Below, piece after piece: positions 20,810 through 30,566 of a stretch of DNA of 64,000 nt. Position 1 is the first letter of the stretch, and each line of letters starts with the position of its first letter. The notes beneath the pieces are model-generated. The model was not told the DNA's origin and did no database searches. It saw only the letters and a program-made list of their open reading frames with translations. This DNA is from an uncultured Pantoea sp. GTDB lineage: Bacteria > Pseudomonadota > Gammaproteobacteria > Enterobacterales > Enterobacteriaceae. Where the stretch lies: NCBI GenBank assembly GCA_913778495.1, contig CAJYVD010000037.1, positions 1 through 64,000 on the forward strand, given 5' to 3'. The position numbers and the translations under genes are program-made.

Positions 20810-23800
20810 GTGAGGCGGTTGCCGAGGATTTTGTTACTGCTGCTCGCCACAATCATCGTCATTGTGGCGCTGCTGGTCAGCGGGCTGCGCCTCGTGATGC
20901 CGCACCTCAATACCTACCGCAGCGACATTCTGCAGGCGCTCTCAAACGCCAGCGGCGTTGCGGTACAGGCGGACGAACTGCAGGGAAAGTGGGAGAACTT
21001 CGGGCCTACGCTGCAAGTGCGCGACCTTCAGCTTGATATGCAACAAGACGGCACGCTGCACATTGGGCGCGTGACGCTGGCGTTGGACGTCTGGCAGTCG
21101 TTACTGCACTGGCGCTGGCAATTCCGCGATCTCACCTTTTGGCAGCTGCAACTGGAAACCCAGCATCCGCTGCTCGCCAACGACGCCAACAAAAACAGCT
21201 TCCGCCCCGGACAAATCAATGAGCTGTTCCTGCGGCAGTTCGATCACTTTGATCTGCGCGACAGCCGCATCCGCTTTCTCACGCCGTCGGGTCAACACGC
21301 CGAACTCGCCATTCCGCGTCTCACCTGGCTCAATGAAAAAAATCGCCACCGCGCGGAAGGCGAAGTCAGCCTCTCCAGCTTCACCGGCCAGCACGGCGTG
21401 GTGCAGGTTCGCCTGGATTTAAACGATGTAAATGGCTTGCTCAACGATGGCCGCATTTGGCTGCAGGCCGATGACGTGGACGTGCGCCCGTGGATCGGCC
21501 CCTGGCTGCGCGACAACACCAGCCTTGCAAGCGCTCGCTTTAGCCTTGCCGCGTGGGTGAATCTGCGCGATGGCGAGCTTTACGCTGGCGATCTGCTTTT
21601 GCGTAAAGGCGGCGCACGCTGGCACGGGGAAGAGGGCGATCATCAGCTGGACGTTGATGGCCTTACGGCACACCTGGCGCGCTTCCAGAATGGCTGGAGC
21701 CTGTCCGTGCCGCAAACCCGACTGCGCACCGATGGCATTGCGTGGGCGCCGGGACACGTCGCGCTGTTATGGAAACCCGAAGATAAGCAGTTACTGGGGA
21801 GCAGCAGCGCAGCAGAACTGCGCGTCCGCGCCACGCAGCTCGACTTAGAGCGGCTGGCGCCGATTGTTCCGCTGTTTAAACCGCTGACGCCGATGCTGTT
21901 GGAGAACTGGCAGGCGCTGCAACCGCGCGGCCATATCGATGCGCTGGCGCTGGATATCCCGCTTGACCAACCTGAACAAACGCGCATGCAGGCGACGTGG
22001 CGCGATCTGGCGTGGCAGCAGTGGAAGCTGCTGCCCGGCATCAGCAATTTGAGCGGAAGCGTCAGCGGCAGCGTCAGTGATGGCTTACTCAACGTCGCAA
22101 TGGGACAGGCGGAAGTGCCTTACGGAGAGATGTTCCAGGCGCCGCTGCAGATCAAGCAGCTCAATGGCCAGCTGCGTTGGCAGCACGATGCGCACGGCAT
22201 CACCCTGGAAGGGCATAACCTTGATGTACAGGCGCGATCGCTGTGGGCGCGCGGCGATTTCCGCTACCAGCAGCCGCTCAATACCGCGCCGCGTCTGGAT
22301 ATTCTGGCGGGTATTCGCGTCACTGACGCTGGCGATGCCTGGCGCTACTTCCCGGTGCCGCTGCTGGGTCGTTCACTGACGCGTTTCCTCAGTGACTCCA
22401 TCAAAGGCGGCCAGGTCGATAACGCCACGTTATTGTTCGCGGGCGATCCCAGTCAGTTTCCGTTCAAACACAGCGACGGCATGTTTGAAGTCTGGGTGCC
22501 GCTGCGCAACGCGACCTATCAGTTCCAACCGGGCTGGCCCGCGTTAAAAAATCTCGACATTAACCTCGATTTCCTCAACGACGGCCTGTGGATGAAGGCG
22601 GATAAAACCCAGCTGGGTGAGGTTGAGGCGCGCAACGTGAGCGCGGTCATTCCGGATTATCTGAAAGAGAAGCTGCTGATAGAGGGCGACCTCAGCGGGC
22701 AGGGTCAGCAGATTGCAGACTACTTTGCGCAGACGCCGCTGAAATCAACGCTGGGCGCCGCACTGGAGCAGCTGCAAATTGGCGGCAACGTCAAGGGCAA
22801 GCTCAACCTCGATATTCCGCTGGATGGCGAGCAAGTGCACGCCAGCGGTGATGTGGTGCTCAACGATAATCGCCTGCACGTTAAGCCGCTCAACACCACG
22901 TTGGAGCACCTCCGTGGCCGCTTCCGCTATGACAACGGCAATCTCGACAGCGACGCGCTGCAGGCTACGTGGTTTGGCCAGCCGACAGATATCCGCTTTA
23001 GCACGCGTGAACAGCCCAACGACTTTGGCGTCAACGTGAAGCTGCAGGGCAACTGGCAGCCGGCACAGCTGAAGATGCTGCCCACTGCGATAGGGCGTGA
23101 ACTACAGGGTAACGTGCCGTGGCAGGGCAATGTCGATATCACGCTGCCGCATAAGGGCGGAGCCCGCTATAACGTTGAACTTAGCGGAGATGGGAAAAAA
23201 GTAAGCAGTCACTTACCTTCTCCGTTAGACAAAGCAGCCGGTGAAGCCATGCCGATCGCCATCAATGCCGCAGGCGATCTTCACGGGTTCTCCCTTAGCG
23301 GCAGCGTCGGCGAGCGCCATCGCTTCAACACCCGCTGGCTGCTTGAACCACAGCTGCGCGTCGATCGTGGCATCTGGCTGAACGACGCCAAAACCACGCC
23401 GCCGCTGCCCGCGCAGCGCGGTATGGTGCTCAATCTGCCGCCGCTGGACGGTGAAGCGTGGCTGGGACTGGCCGGCGGCGCGGCGGGCGGCAAACGCAAC
23501 GCGCAAGGGGAAACCGAGGTAGGCGGCGCGCTGCTGCCGGGCGACATTACGCTGCACACACCGGCACTGAACCTTGGTGGTCAGCAGTGGCACGATGTGA
23601 ATGCGACGGTCACGCAGGGCGTCAGCGGCGATACGCAGCTCCAGCTGGAGAGCCGGGAAGCGCGCGGCAGCCTGCAAACCGCCCAGCGCGGCCCGTGGCG
23701 CATCAATCTTCAGTATCTCTATTACAATCCTGAGTGGCCGACGCAAAAACGCGACGCCGCCGCGGCCTCATCAGGCGAGAAGTCGGACACCATCGATTTC

Positions 23801-24634
23801 CGCAGCTGGCCCGCGCTGCAGTTCAACTGTGACGAGTGCTGGCTGCGCGGGCAGAAGTTTGGTCACATGCAGGCCAACCTCACGCCGCAGGGAGAAACGT
23901 TAGCGCTTACTAACGGCTCAGTGAACACCGGCAGCTCAACGCTGAAAATTCAGGGTGAATGGGTGAACGCGGCGGGCGGTCAGCGCACCTCGCTGAAAGG
24001 CAGCCTGAGCGGTAAAAACATCAATGATGCCACCAACTGGTTTGGCATGAACACGCCGCTGCGCGATGCGCCTTTTAAAATCAACTACGACCTGCACTGG
24101 CGTTCAGCGCCGTGGCAGCCGTCAGAAGAGACCCTAAGCGGCACGCTGACCACGCACTTTGGCAAAGGCAAAATCGCCGATGTCAGCACCGGGCGCGCGG
24201 GTCAGTTGCTGCGTCTGGTGAGCTTCGACGCGCTGCTGCGCAAGCTGCGCTTTGATTTCAGCGACACGTTCAACGAAGGCTTCTGGTTTGACTCCATCAA
24301 CGGCACCGCGTGGATTGAAAACGGCGTGATGCGCACGGATAACCTGCTGGTGGACGGCCTGGAAGCGGATATCGCCATGAAAGGCAAGGTTGACCTGGTA
24401 CAGCGCCAGATTGACATGGAGGCGGTGGTGGCACCGGAAATCTCCGCGTCCGTCGGCGTCGCCACCGCGTTTGTTGTGAATCCGGTGATTGGCGCGGCCG
24501 TGTTTGCCGCCAGTAAAGTGCTCGGACCGCTGTGGAATAAAATTTCCCTGCTGCGCTACCACATCAGCGGACCGTTGGATAAACCGGAAATTGACGAAGT
24601 GCTGCGCAAACCGCGCGAGCAGGATAAGAAGTGA
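20810..24634 (+). CDS. yhdP: AsmA-like outer-membrane lipid transport protein YhdP
   Basis: A 1274-residue protein (1266 in E. coli) of the AsmA/TamB/VPS13-like bridge family. In E. coli, YhdP, TamB and YdbH share phospholipid transport to the outer membrane. One N-terminal transmembrane helix (about 6-28) anchors a long periplasmic beta-rich groove (DUF3971 and the AsmA C-terminal domain). The conserved end includes AEISASVGVATAFVVNPVIGAAVF. The start is GTG with AAGGAGAGG just upstream. It lies between rng and tldD, as in E. coli. Confidence 0.95.
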   Translation: MRRLPRILLLLLATIIVIVALLVSGLRLVMPHLNTYRSDILQALSNASGVAVQADELQGKWENFGPTLQVRDLQLDMQQDGTLHIGRVTLALDVWQSLLHWRWQFRDLTFWQLQLETQHPLLANDANKNSFRPGQINELFLRQFDHFDLRDSRIRFLTPSGQHAELAIPRLTWLNEKNRHRAEGEVSLSSFTGQHGVVQVRLDLNDVNGLLNDGRIWLQADDVDVRPWIGPWLRDNTSLASARFSLAAWVNLRDGELYAGDLLLRKGGARWHGEEGDHQLDVDGLTAHLARFQNGWSLSVPQTRLRTDGIAWAPGHVALLWKPEDKQLLGSSSAAELRVRATQLDLERLAPIVPLFKPLTPMLLENWQALQPRGHIDALALDIPLDQPEQTRMQATWRDLAWQQWKLLPGISNLSGSVSGSVSDGLLNVAMGQAEVPYGEMFQAPLQIKQLNGQLRWQHDAHGITLEGHNLDVQARSLWARGDFRYQQPLNTAPRLDILAGIRVTDAGDAWRYFPVPLLGRSLTRFLSDSIKGGQVDNATLLFAGDPSQFPFKHSDGMFEVWVPLRNATYQFQPGWPALKNLDINLDFLNDGLWMKADKTQLGEVEARNVSAVIPDYLKEKLLIEGDLSGQGQQIADYFAQTPLKSTLGAALEQLQIGGNVKGKLNLDIPLDGEQVHASGDVVLNDNRLHVKPLNTTLEHLRGRFRYDNGNLDSDALQATWFGQPTDIRFSTREQPNDFGVNVKLQGNWQPAQLKMLPTAIGRELQGNVPWQGNVDITLPHKGGARYNVELSGDGKKVSSHLPSPLDKAAGEAMPIAINAAGDLHGFSLSGSVGERHRFNTRWLLEPQLRVDRGIWLNDAKTTPPLPAQRGMVLNLPPLDGEAWLGLAGGAAGGKRNAQGETEVGGALLPGDITLHTPALNLGGQQWHDVNATVTQGVSGDTQLQLESREARGSLQTAQRGPWRINLQYLYYNPEWPTQKRDAAAASSGEKSDTIDFRSWPALQFNCDECWLRGQKFGHMQANLTPQGETLALTNGSVNTGSSTLKIQGEWVNAAGGQRTSLKGSLSGKNINDATNWFGMNTPLRDAPFKINYDLHWRSAPWQPSEETLSGTLTTHFGKGKIADVSTGRAGQLLRLVSFDALLRKLRFDFSDTFNEGFWFDSINGTAWIENGVMRTDNLLVDGLEADIAMKGKVDLVQRQIDMEAVVAPEISASVGVATAFVVNPVIGAAVFAASKVLGPLWNKISLLRYHISGPLDKPEIDEVLRKPREQDKK

Positions 24635-24698
24635 ATTTGACGCCGCCGGGGAATTGCCGCAGGCTATGACTATCCGCGCATAAATTAAGTGAGAAACG

Positions 24699-26144
24699 AT
24701 GACTCTGAATCTGGTAAGTGAGCAGTTACTAGCTGCGAACAGTATTAATCAGCAGGACCTTTTTTCCCTGTTAGGGCAGCTCTCAGAACGTCGTCTGGAT
24801 TATGCCGATCTCTATTTCCAGTCCAGCTTCCATGAGTCTTGGGTGTTGGAAGACAAAATCATTAAAGACGGCTCCTGGCATATCGATCAGGGCGTGGGCG
24901 TACGAGCAATTAGCGGTGAAAAAACCGGCTTTGCCTACGCCGATCAAATCACGCTTAACGCGCTGCGTCAGTCATCTGAAGCGGCGCGCAGTATTGTGCG
25001 TGAACAGGGCGACGGCAAGGCGCATACGCTTTCTGCCGTGGTAAACCGCGCGCTTTACGCGCCGATCAACCCGCTCGACAGCCTGACGCGCGAAGATAAA
25101 ATCGCGCTGCTGCACCGTGTCGATAGCGTGGCGCGTGCCGCCGATCCGCGCGTCCAGGAAGTGAATGCCAGCCTCACCGGCGTGTATGAGCAAGTGCTGG
25201 TCGCTGCGACCGATGGCACGCTGGCGGCGGATATTCGCCCGCTGGTGCGCCTCTCGATCAGCGTTCAGGTGGAAGACCAGGGCAAACGCGAGCGCGGTGC
25301 CAGCGGCGGCGGTGCCCGCACCGGCTACGCCTTCTTCCTTGAAGATGAGAACGGCGACGTGCGCGCTGACGCATGGGCGCGCGAAGCGGTGCGTCTGGCG
25401 CTGGTTAACCTCGCAGCCGTTGAGGCGCCAGCGGGAACGCTGCCCGTGGTCCTGGGCGCAGGTTGGCCTGGCGTGCTGCTGCATGAAGCGGTGGGCCACG
25501 GTCTCGAAGGCGACTTCAACCGCCGTGAAACCTCGGTGTTTAGCGGTAAAATGGGACAGCAAGTCGCGTCGTCGCTCTGCACCGTGGTGGATGACGGCAC
25601 GATCGAAGGGCTGCGCGGCTCGCTGGCGGTAGACGACGAAGGCGTGCCGGGCCAGTACAACGTGCTGATCGAAAACGGTGTCCTCAAAGGCTATATGCAA
25701 GACAAGCTGAACGCGCGCCTGATGGGCGTACCGCCCACCGGTAACGGTCGGCGTGAGTCCTACGCGCACCTGCCGATGCCGCGCATGACCAACACCTACA
25801 TGCTGGCCGGTCACTCTACGCCGCAGGAGATTATCGAAAGCGTGGAGTACGGCATTTACGCACCGAACTTTGGCGGCGGTCAGGTGGACATCACCTCCGG
25901 TAAGTTTGTGTTCTCCACGTCAGAAGCCTATCTAATTGAAAACGGCAAGGTCACCAAGCCGGTGAAAGGCGCGACGCTCATCGGCTCTGGTATTGAGGCG
26001 ATGCAGCAAATCTCCATGGTAGGGAACGATCTTGCGCTGGATAAAGGCGTGGGCGTCTGCGGAAAAGAAGGACAGAGCGTGCCGGTTGGCGTTGGGCAGC
26101 CCACGCTGAAGCTCGACAAAATCACGGTGGGCGGCACCGCCTAA
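24699..26144 (+). CDS. tldD: Metalloprotease TldD
   Basis: A 481-residue subunit, the same length as E. coli TldD. With TldE (PmbA, not in this window) it forms a heterodimeric zinc protease that trims unfolded peptides, matures microcin B17 and degrades the CcdA antitoxin. The zinc motif HEAVGH is at residues 262-267, with a downstream cysteine region near [10 protein letters not shown]. It follows yhdP by 64 bp and ends with a terminator shared with the convergent aaeR. Confidence 0.96.
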   Translation: MTLNLVSEQLLAANSINQQDLFSLLGQLSERRLDYADLYFQSSFHESWVLEDKIIKDGSWHIDQGVGVRAISGEKTGFAYADQITLNALRQSSEAARSIVREQGDGKAHTLSAVVNRALYAPINPLDSLTREDKIALLHRVDSVARAADPRVQEVNASLTGVYEQVLVAATDGTLAADIRPLVRLSISVQVEDQGKRERGASGGGARTGYAFFLEDENGDVRADAWAREAVRLALVNLAAVEAPAGTLPVVLGAGWPGVLLHEAVGHGLEGDFNRRETSVFSGKMGQQVASSLCTVVDDGTIEGLRGSLAVDDEGVPGQYNVLIENGVLKGYMQDKLNARLMGVPPTGNGRRESYAHLPMPRMTNTYMLAGHSTPQEIIESVEYGIYAPNFGGGQVDITSGKFVFSTSEAYLIENGKVTKPVKGATLIGSGIEAMQQISMVGNDLALDKGVGVCGKEGQSVPVGVGQPTLKLDKITVGGTA

Positions 26145-26157
26145 CGCGATTCTCATC

Positions 26158-26180
26158 AAGGCGGCCTGCGGGCCGCCTTT
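26158..26180. terminator. Bidirectional terminator between tldD and aaeR
   Basis: A 9-bp perfect stem (AAGGCGGCC and GGCCGCCTT) with loop TGCG. It follows tldD, and its right arm runs into the stop codon of the convergent aaeR. The flanking A and T tracts are short, so it is probably moderate in strength. Confidence 0.7.
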
Positions 26181-27093
26181 ACGATCGGTGCTGCTGATAC
26201 TGCTGCGTGACCTGGTTGAAATAGTCCGTCAGCGCGTTAATGCATACCTGCACTTTCAGCGGCAGCTTATCTTTTTCTGTATACAGCGCATACACCGGGC
26301 GCGGTTCAGAGTGGTAGCGGGAAAACAGAATATCGATCTCCCCCGCGTTGATCTCATCAATTACCCACATTAATGGCACGTAGGCGATGCCGCAGCCGGC
26401 TTTGAGCCAGCGAATCAGCGTTTGTGAATCGTTGGTCACAAAGCGCCCCTGCGGCGTTAACCGCGTCACCGCGCCTTCTGGCGCCACCAGCTCAAAGGTG
26501 TTGTCTGGCCGCACGCTGTATTCCAGCCAAGACAGATTATCGATTTCGCCGGGCTTTTCCGGCGTGCCGTGCTGCGCGAGATAGTGTCTGGCGGCGCAGA
26601 CCACCATCGGCATGGCGCCGAGGCGGCGTGAAAAGAGACTGGAATCTTGCAGCGCACCCACGCGCACCACCAAATCCAGTCCGTTGGCGATCAGATCCGG
26701 AGCCGGGCTGCCGGTGACCAGGTTGACGCTCAGGCCCGGATAGTCGCGCAGCATGTCGCTGGTCATCGCCGCCAACACATTCTGCGCCATGGTGGAGGAG
26801 CAGCCAATACGCAGCACGCCAATCGGCGTATTGTTGAAGGCATAGAGCTGCTCATGAACCTGCGACGCTTCCGCCAGCATGCGACGACAACCCTGATAAT
26901 AAATTTTTCCCGCCTCGGTCAGTCCAAGGCTGCGCGTGCTGCGGTTCAGCAGTTTAACCTGTAGCTCATCTTCCAGTTTGGCCACAATTTGGCTAATTGA
27001 TGACACGCTAAGATGAAGCTGGCGCGCGGCGGCGGTAAATGAGCCCAATTCAACCACTTTGGCGAAGACGGACATGCCTTTTAGTCGTTCCAT
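26179..27093 (-). CDS. aaeR: LysR-type regulator of aromatic carboxylic acid efflux AaeR
   Basis: A 304-residue LysR-type transcription factor. The N-terminal winged helix-turn-helix (about 17-36, SFTAAARQLHLSVSSISQIV) binds DNA. The remainder is a periplasmic-binding-like effector domain that in E. coli responds to p-hydroxybenzoate and similar acids and activates aaeXAB. Similarity to E. coli AaeR is high along the whole length. It is divergent from aaeX, with 254 bp between, the classical LysR arrangement. Confidence 0.95.
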   Translation of the reverse strand: MERLKGMSVFAKVVELGSFTAAARQLHLSVSSISQIVAKLEDELQVKLLNRSTRSLGLTEAGKIYYQGCRRMLAEASQVHEQLYAFNNTPIGVLRIGCSSTMAQNVLAAMTSDMLRDYPGLSVNLVTGSPAPDLIANGLDLVVRVGALQDSSLFSRRLGAMPMVVCAARHYLAQHGTPEKPGEIDNLSWLEYSVRPDNTFELVAPEGAVTRLTPQGRFVTNDSQTLIRWLKAGCGIAYVPLMWVIDEINAGEIDILFSRYHSEPRPVYALYTEKDKLPLKVQVCINALTDYFNQVTQQYQQHRS

Positions 27094-27111
27094 TGTTTAC
27101 TCTGGCTAAAA

Positions 27112-27127
27112 AGTGATTTAGGTCACA
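27112..27127. promoter_or_regulatory. CRP-like site in the aaeR/aaeX intergenic region
   Basis: AGTGATTTAGGTCACA matches the CRP core TGTGA-N6-TCACA at nine of ten positions. It lies 18 bp upstream of the aaeR start codon and about 220 bp upstream of aaeX, so it could repress aaeR or act from a distance on aaeX. The rest of the 254-bp gap should hold the AaeR sites, which I cannot define. Confidence 0.55.
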
Positions 27128-27347
27128 TTATGTAGAAAACGTATAGTCAAGCGCGTTATTATATGCGCGCTGTGCTTGCGGATTGCACCCTGACGCGGCG
27201 GCGTTTGCCCGATGATACGCTATGATTAGCGCAATACGGCCTGAATGTTGCCCGCTGTTTCTTTCTATCCCCTGATTTTTATCCTACGCGACCACGACGC
27301 GGGGCAGGTTTCTGTGCAATCCGGCAAGGTCGAACTAAGGAACCGAA

Positions 27348-27551
27348 ATGAGTGTGCTGCCGGTATTTGTCGTATTCGGGCTTTCTTTTCCGCCCATTTT
27401 TATTGAATTGCTGGTGTCGCTGGTCTTGTTCTGGCTGGTGAAACGCGTGCTGACGCCCAGCGGTATCTATGATGTGGTGTGGCATCCCGCCCTGTTTAAC
27501 ACCGCGCTCTATTGCTGCGTGTTCTACCTTGTCTCCTGTTTATTCGTCTGA
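27348..27551 (+). CDS. aaeX: Aromatic acid efflux operon protein AaeX (DUF1656)
   Basis: A 67-residue membrane protein, the same length as E. coli AaeX. It has two transmembrane helices and conserved motifs [13 protein letters not shown] and [17 protein letters not shown]. Its role is unclear; AaeA and AaeB are sufficient for efflux in E. coli. It is the first gene of aaeXAB, and aaeA starts 9 bp after its stop. Confidence 0.95.
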   Translation: MSVLPVFVVFGLSFPPIFIELLVSLVLFWLVKRVLTPSGIYDVVWHPALFNTALYCCVFYLVSCLFV

Positions 27552-27560
27552 GGTTTTTAA

Positions 27561-28490
27561 GTGAAAGCGCTAATAAGAAAAATCGCGCGTTACGCGATTA
27601 CGCTCCTGCTGGTTGTCATCGCCGTGGTGATCATTTTCCGCGCCTGGGTGTTCTACACCGAATCGCCCTGGACGCGCGATGCGAAATTCTCGGCCGATGT
27701 GGTGGCGATCTCCCCGGATGTCACCGGCCTGATCACCGACGTGCCGGTGCATGACAATCAGCCGGTGAAAAAGGGCGACACGCTGTTTGTGGTCGATCGT
27801 CCTCGTTACCAAAAAGCGCTGGATCAGGCCGAGGCTGACGTCGCCTACTACCAGGCGCTGGTGAGTGAGAAGCGCCGGGAAGCCGCGCGCCGCAACCAGC
27901 TCGGCACCAGCGCGATGTCGCGCGAGGCCATTGAACAGGCGAATAACGATCTGCAAACCAGCGAGCACCAGCTGGCGAAATCGATCGCCACGCGCGATCT
28001 GGCGGCGATCGATCTCGAACGCACCACCATCAAAGCGCCTTCCGACGGTTGGGTCACCAACCTGAATGTGTATGAGGGGGAATTTATCACCCGCGGTTCC
28101 GTGGCGGTGGCGCTGGTGCAGCAGCACTCCTTCTACGTGCTGGCCTATATGGAAGAGACCAAGCTAAGTGGCGTACGTCCTGGCTTCCGCGCGGAAATCA
28201 CGCCGCTGGGCAGCAATACCGTGCTGCGCGGCACCGTGGATAGCGTCGCGGCGGGCGTGACCAACAGCAGCAGCAGCGTCGACAGCAAGGGCATGGCGAC
28301 CGTTGACTCCAATCTGGAGTGGGTGCGTTTGGCGCAGCGCGTGCCGGTGCGTATTCGGCTTGATGCCCAGCCGGGCAATCGCTTCCCGGCGGGCACCACC
28401 GCGACCGTGGTCATCACCGGGCAAAACGATCGTGATACGCAGGCGTCGCCGATGGCGCAGTTCTTTAACCGCCTGCGTGAGTTCGGTTAA
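27561..28490 (+). CDS. aaeA: p-Hydroxybenzoic acid efflux membrane-fusion protein AaeA
   Basis: A 309-residue membrane-fusion (HlyD/EmrA-type) protein, 310 in E. coli. An N-terminal transmembrane anchor (about 12-32) is followed by a split biotinyl-lipoyl domain, a helical hairpin (about 80-150) and a beta-barrel. It bridges AaeB to the outer membrane and helps expel aromatic carboxylic acids. The start is GTG with GAGG 8 nt upstream. aaeB begins 11 bp downstream. Confidence 0.95.
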   Translation: MKALIRKIARYAITLLLVVIAVVIIFRAWVFYTESPWTRDAKFSADVVAISPDVTGLITDVPVHDNQPVKKGDTLFVVDRPRYQKALDQAEADVAYYQALVSEKRREAARRNQLGTSAMSREAIEQANNDLQTSEHQLAKSIATRDLAAIDLERTTIKAPSDGWVTNLNVYEGEFITRGSVAVALVQQHSFYVLAYMEETKLSGVRPGFRAEITPLGSNTVLRGTVDSVAAGVTNSSSSVDSKGMATVDSNLEWVRLAQRVPVRIRLDAQPGNRFPAGTTATVVITGQNDRDTQASPMAQFFNRLREFG

Positions 28491-28501
28491 GCGAGGGCAT
28501 T

Positions 28502-30454
28502 ATGATTGAGTTTTTACGCTTTCCGGTAAAGCTCACCTTTGCGCTGGTCGCGGCGCTGATGATTGGCTTTCACCTCAATCTGGAAACGCCGCGCTGGGCC
28601 GTGATGACCGCGGGTATCGTCGCCGGCGGCACCGCCTTTGCGGCGGGGGGCGATCCCTATTCCGGCGCGCTGCGCTATCGCGGCATTCTGCGCATTATCG
28701 GCACGTTTATCGGCTGTATCGCCGCGCTGACCATTATGATTGCTACCGTGCGCGCGCCGGTAGTGATGCTGCTGCTGTGCTGTTTGTGGGCGGGCGCCTG
28801 CGTGTGGCTCTCGTCACTTATCCGCGTCGAAAACTCTTATGCGTTGGGCCTGGCGGGCTATACCGCACTGATCATCGTGATCACCGCCGATGCCAGCGGC
28901 GGTTTGACGCTGGCACCGCAGTTTGCGGTAGAGCGCTGCAGCGAAATTGTGCTCGGTATCCTCTGCGCCATTCTAGCCGATATGCTGTTCTCCCCGCGCT
29001 CGATCAAAAAAGTCATCGATGCCGAAGTGGATGCCCTGCTGGTGGCCCACTACAAACTGCTGCAGCTGTGCGTGGCACATGACAACAAAGAAGAAGTGGA
29101 TAAAGCCTGGAGCGCGCTGGTGCGACGCACCACGGCGCTGAACGGCATGCGCAGCCAGCTAATGATGGAGTCGTCGCGCTGGCAAAACACCAGCCGCCGT
29201 TTGCAGATGCTGAATACGCTGTCCCTGACGCTGATCACCCAGGCGGCGGAGACGTTTCTGATTCAAAATTCCCGTCCTGACTACATTCCTTCGCAGTATC
29301 GGTTGCTGATCGAAAAAGACGTCAACAGCGCCCACGATGTGCACAAGCGCATGAAAGTGATGCGGCGTCTGATTGCCGCGACCAGCAAAACGGCACCGAT
29401 GACGCTGGCAAGCTGGGTGGGCGCGGCCACCGAGTACCTGCTGCTGATCAAGGGCGTGCGCAGCAACAGCCGCATTAGCGCGCTGGAGGAGCGGATCCTG
29501 CAGCGTGAAGTGGTGATTCAGGCCCGTTCGGCGGAAACGCACCACGCGATGATCAACGGCATTCGTACCTTTGTCGCCACCGCGCTGGGGTCTCTGTTTT
29601 GGCTCTACACCGGTTGGGCGTCGGGCAGCGGCTGTATGGTCATGCTGGCGGTGATCACCGCGCTGGCGATGCGTATGCCTAATCCGATCATGATGGCGAA
29701 AGATTTCTTCTACGGCATGGCGTTTGCGGTGCCGCTGGGCATGCTCTACTTCATGGTGATTTTGCCCGCCACCCAGCAAAGTGCGCTGCTGCTCTGTATT
29801 GCTATCGGAGCGCTGGGTTTTGTCGGCGGTATTTTTGTGCAGCGCCGCCAGGTCGGCACGCTGGGCGCGCTCATCGGCACCATCAACGTGCTGGTGCTGG
29901 ATAACCCGATGAAGTTTGAATTTCACGTCTTCCTGGATAACGCCCTCGGCCAGTGGATCGGCAGCTTTGTCGCCATGATGGTGATCCTGCTGATCCGCGA
30001 TAAATCACGCGCGCGCACCGGACGTAAGCTGTTAAACCGCTTTATGTACGCCGCTGTTGCTGGGCTGACCACCAACCAGGCGCGGCGTCGGGAAAACCAT
30101 CTGCCCGCGCTGTACCAGCAGCTGTTTCTGCTGCTGAATCTGTTTCCCGGCGACATTGATAAATACCGCATCGCATTGACGCTGATTATCGGGCATCAGC
30201 GTCTGCGCCGTGCCGAAGTGCCAGTGAATGCCGAGCTTTCTGCGTATCATCGCCAGCTGCGCGCCACGGCCGATCGGGTGATTTCGGCCAGCAGTGACGA
30301 CAAGCGCCGCGCCTGGTTTGAGCAACTGCTGAAAGAGCTGGAGATCTATCAGGAAAAACTGCATCACTACGCGGCACCGGAGAGCGTTATCGAGCCGGTT
30401 AAGCGACTGACGATGATGCTGGATAAGTACCAGAACACGCTCATCCAAATCTGA
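28502..30454 (+). CDS. aaeB: p-Hydroxybenzoic acid efflux pump AaeB
   Basis: A 650-residue FUSC-family exporter (655 in E. coli). Two membrane blocks (about 12-160 and 355-510) are each followed by a cytoplasmic helical region. It exports p-hydroxybenzoate, and related aromatic acids, as a metabolic relief valve; in plant-associated bacteria such pumps may also protect against plant phenolics. It ends the aaeXAB operon and a hairpin terminator follows its stop codon. Confidence 0.94.
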   Translation: MIEFLRFPVKLTFALVAALMIGFHLNLETPRWAVMTAGIVAGGTAFAAGGDPYSGALRYRGILRIIGTFIGCIAALTIMIATVRAPVVMLLLCCLWAGACVWLSSLIRVENSYALGLAGYTALIIVITADASGGLTLAPQFAVERCSEIVLGILCAILADMLFSPRSIKKVIDAEVDALLVAHYKLLQLCVAHDNKEEVDKAWSALVRRTTALNGMRSQLMMESSRWQNTSRRLQMLNTLSLTLITQAAETFLIQNSRPDYIPSQYRLLIEKDVNSAHDVHKRMKVMRRLIAATSKTAPMTLASWVGAATEYLLLIKGVRSNSRISALEERILQREVVIQARSAETHHAMINGIRTFVATALGSLFWLYTGWASGSGCMVMLAVITALAMRMPNPIMMAKDFFYGMAFAVPLGMLYFMVILPATQQSALLLCIAIGALGFVGGIFVQRRQVGTLGALIGTINVLVLDNPMKFEFHVFLDNALGQWIGSFVAMMVILLIRDKSRARTGRKLLNRFMYAAVAGLTTNQARRRENHLPALYQQLFLLLNLFPGDIDKYRIALTLIIGHQRLRRAEVPVNAELSAYHRQLRATADRVISASSDDKRRAWFEQLLKELEIYQEKLHHYAAPESVIEPVKRLTMMLDKYQNTLIQI

Positions 30455-30458
30455 AAAA

Positions 30459-30487
30459 GGGCCGCTGTCGCACACAGCGGCCCGATT
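30459..30487 (+). terminator. Terminator after aaeB
   Basis: A 10-bp perfect stem (GGGCCGCTGT and ACAGCGGCCC, 5-nt loop) begins 5 nt after the aaeB stop. The tail GATTGTTTG is only moderately T-rich. Confidence 0.75.
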
Positions 30488-30524
30488 GTTTGCCCCGCTT
30501 AAGCAAACCCGCAGATATTGGCAT

Positions 30525-30532
30525 CTATACTT
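30525..30532 (+). promoter_or_regulatory. Candidate sigma-S type -10 element of the aldehyde dehydrogenase gene
   Basis: CTATACTT, 35 bp upstream of the start codon, fits the extended -10 favoured by sigma-S (consensus CTATACTTAA). No good -35 hexamer lies upstream, which is also typical of sigma-S promoters. Read by eye only. Confidence 0.4.
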
Positions 30533-30566
30533 TTCTGACAGGTTTTACACTGACAGGAGAAAACTG

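Noticed and set aside
24972-25814. A 280-codon minus-strand ORF inside tldD
   Set aside because: Antisense to a conserved gene, with no recognisable domain and no suitable start signals.
29159-29926. A 255-codon minus-strand ORF inside aaeB
   Set aside because: Shadow frame: very rich in His, Arg and Gln and antisense to conserved membrane segments.
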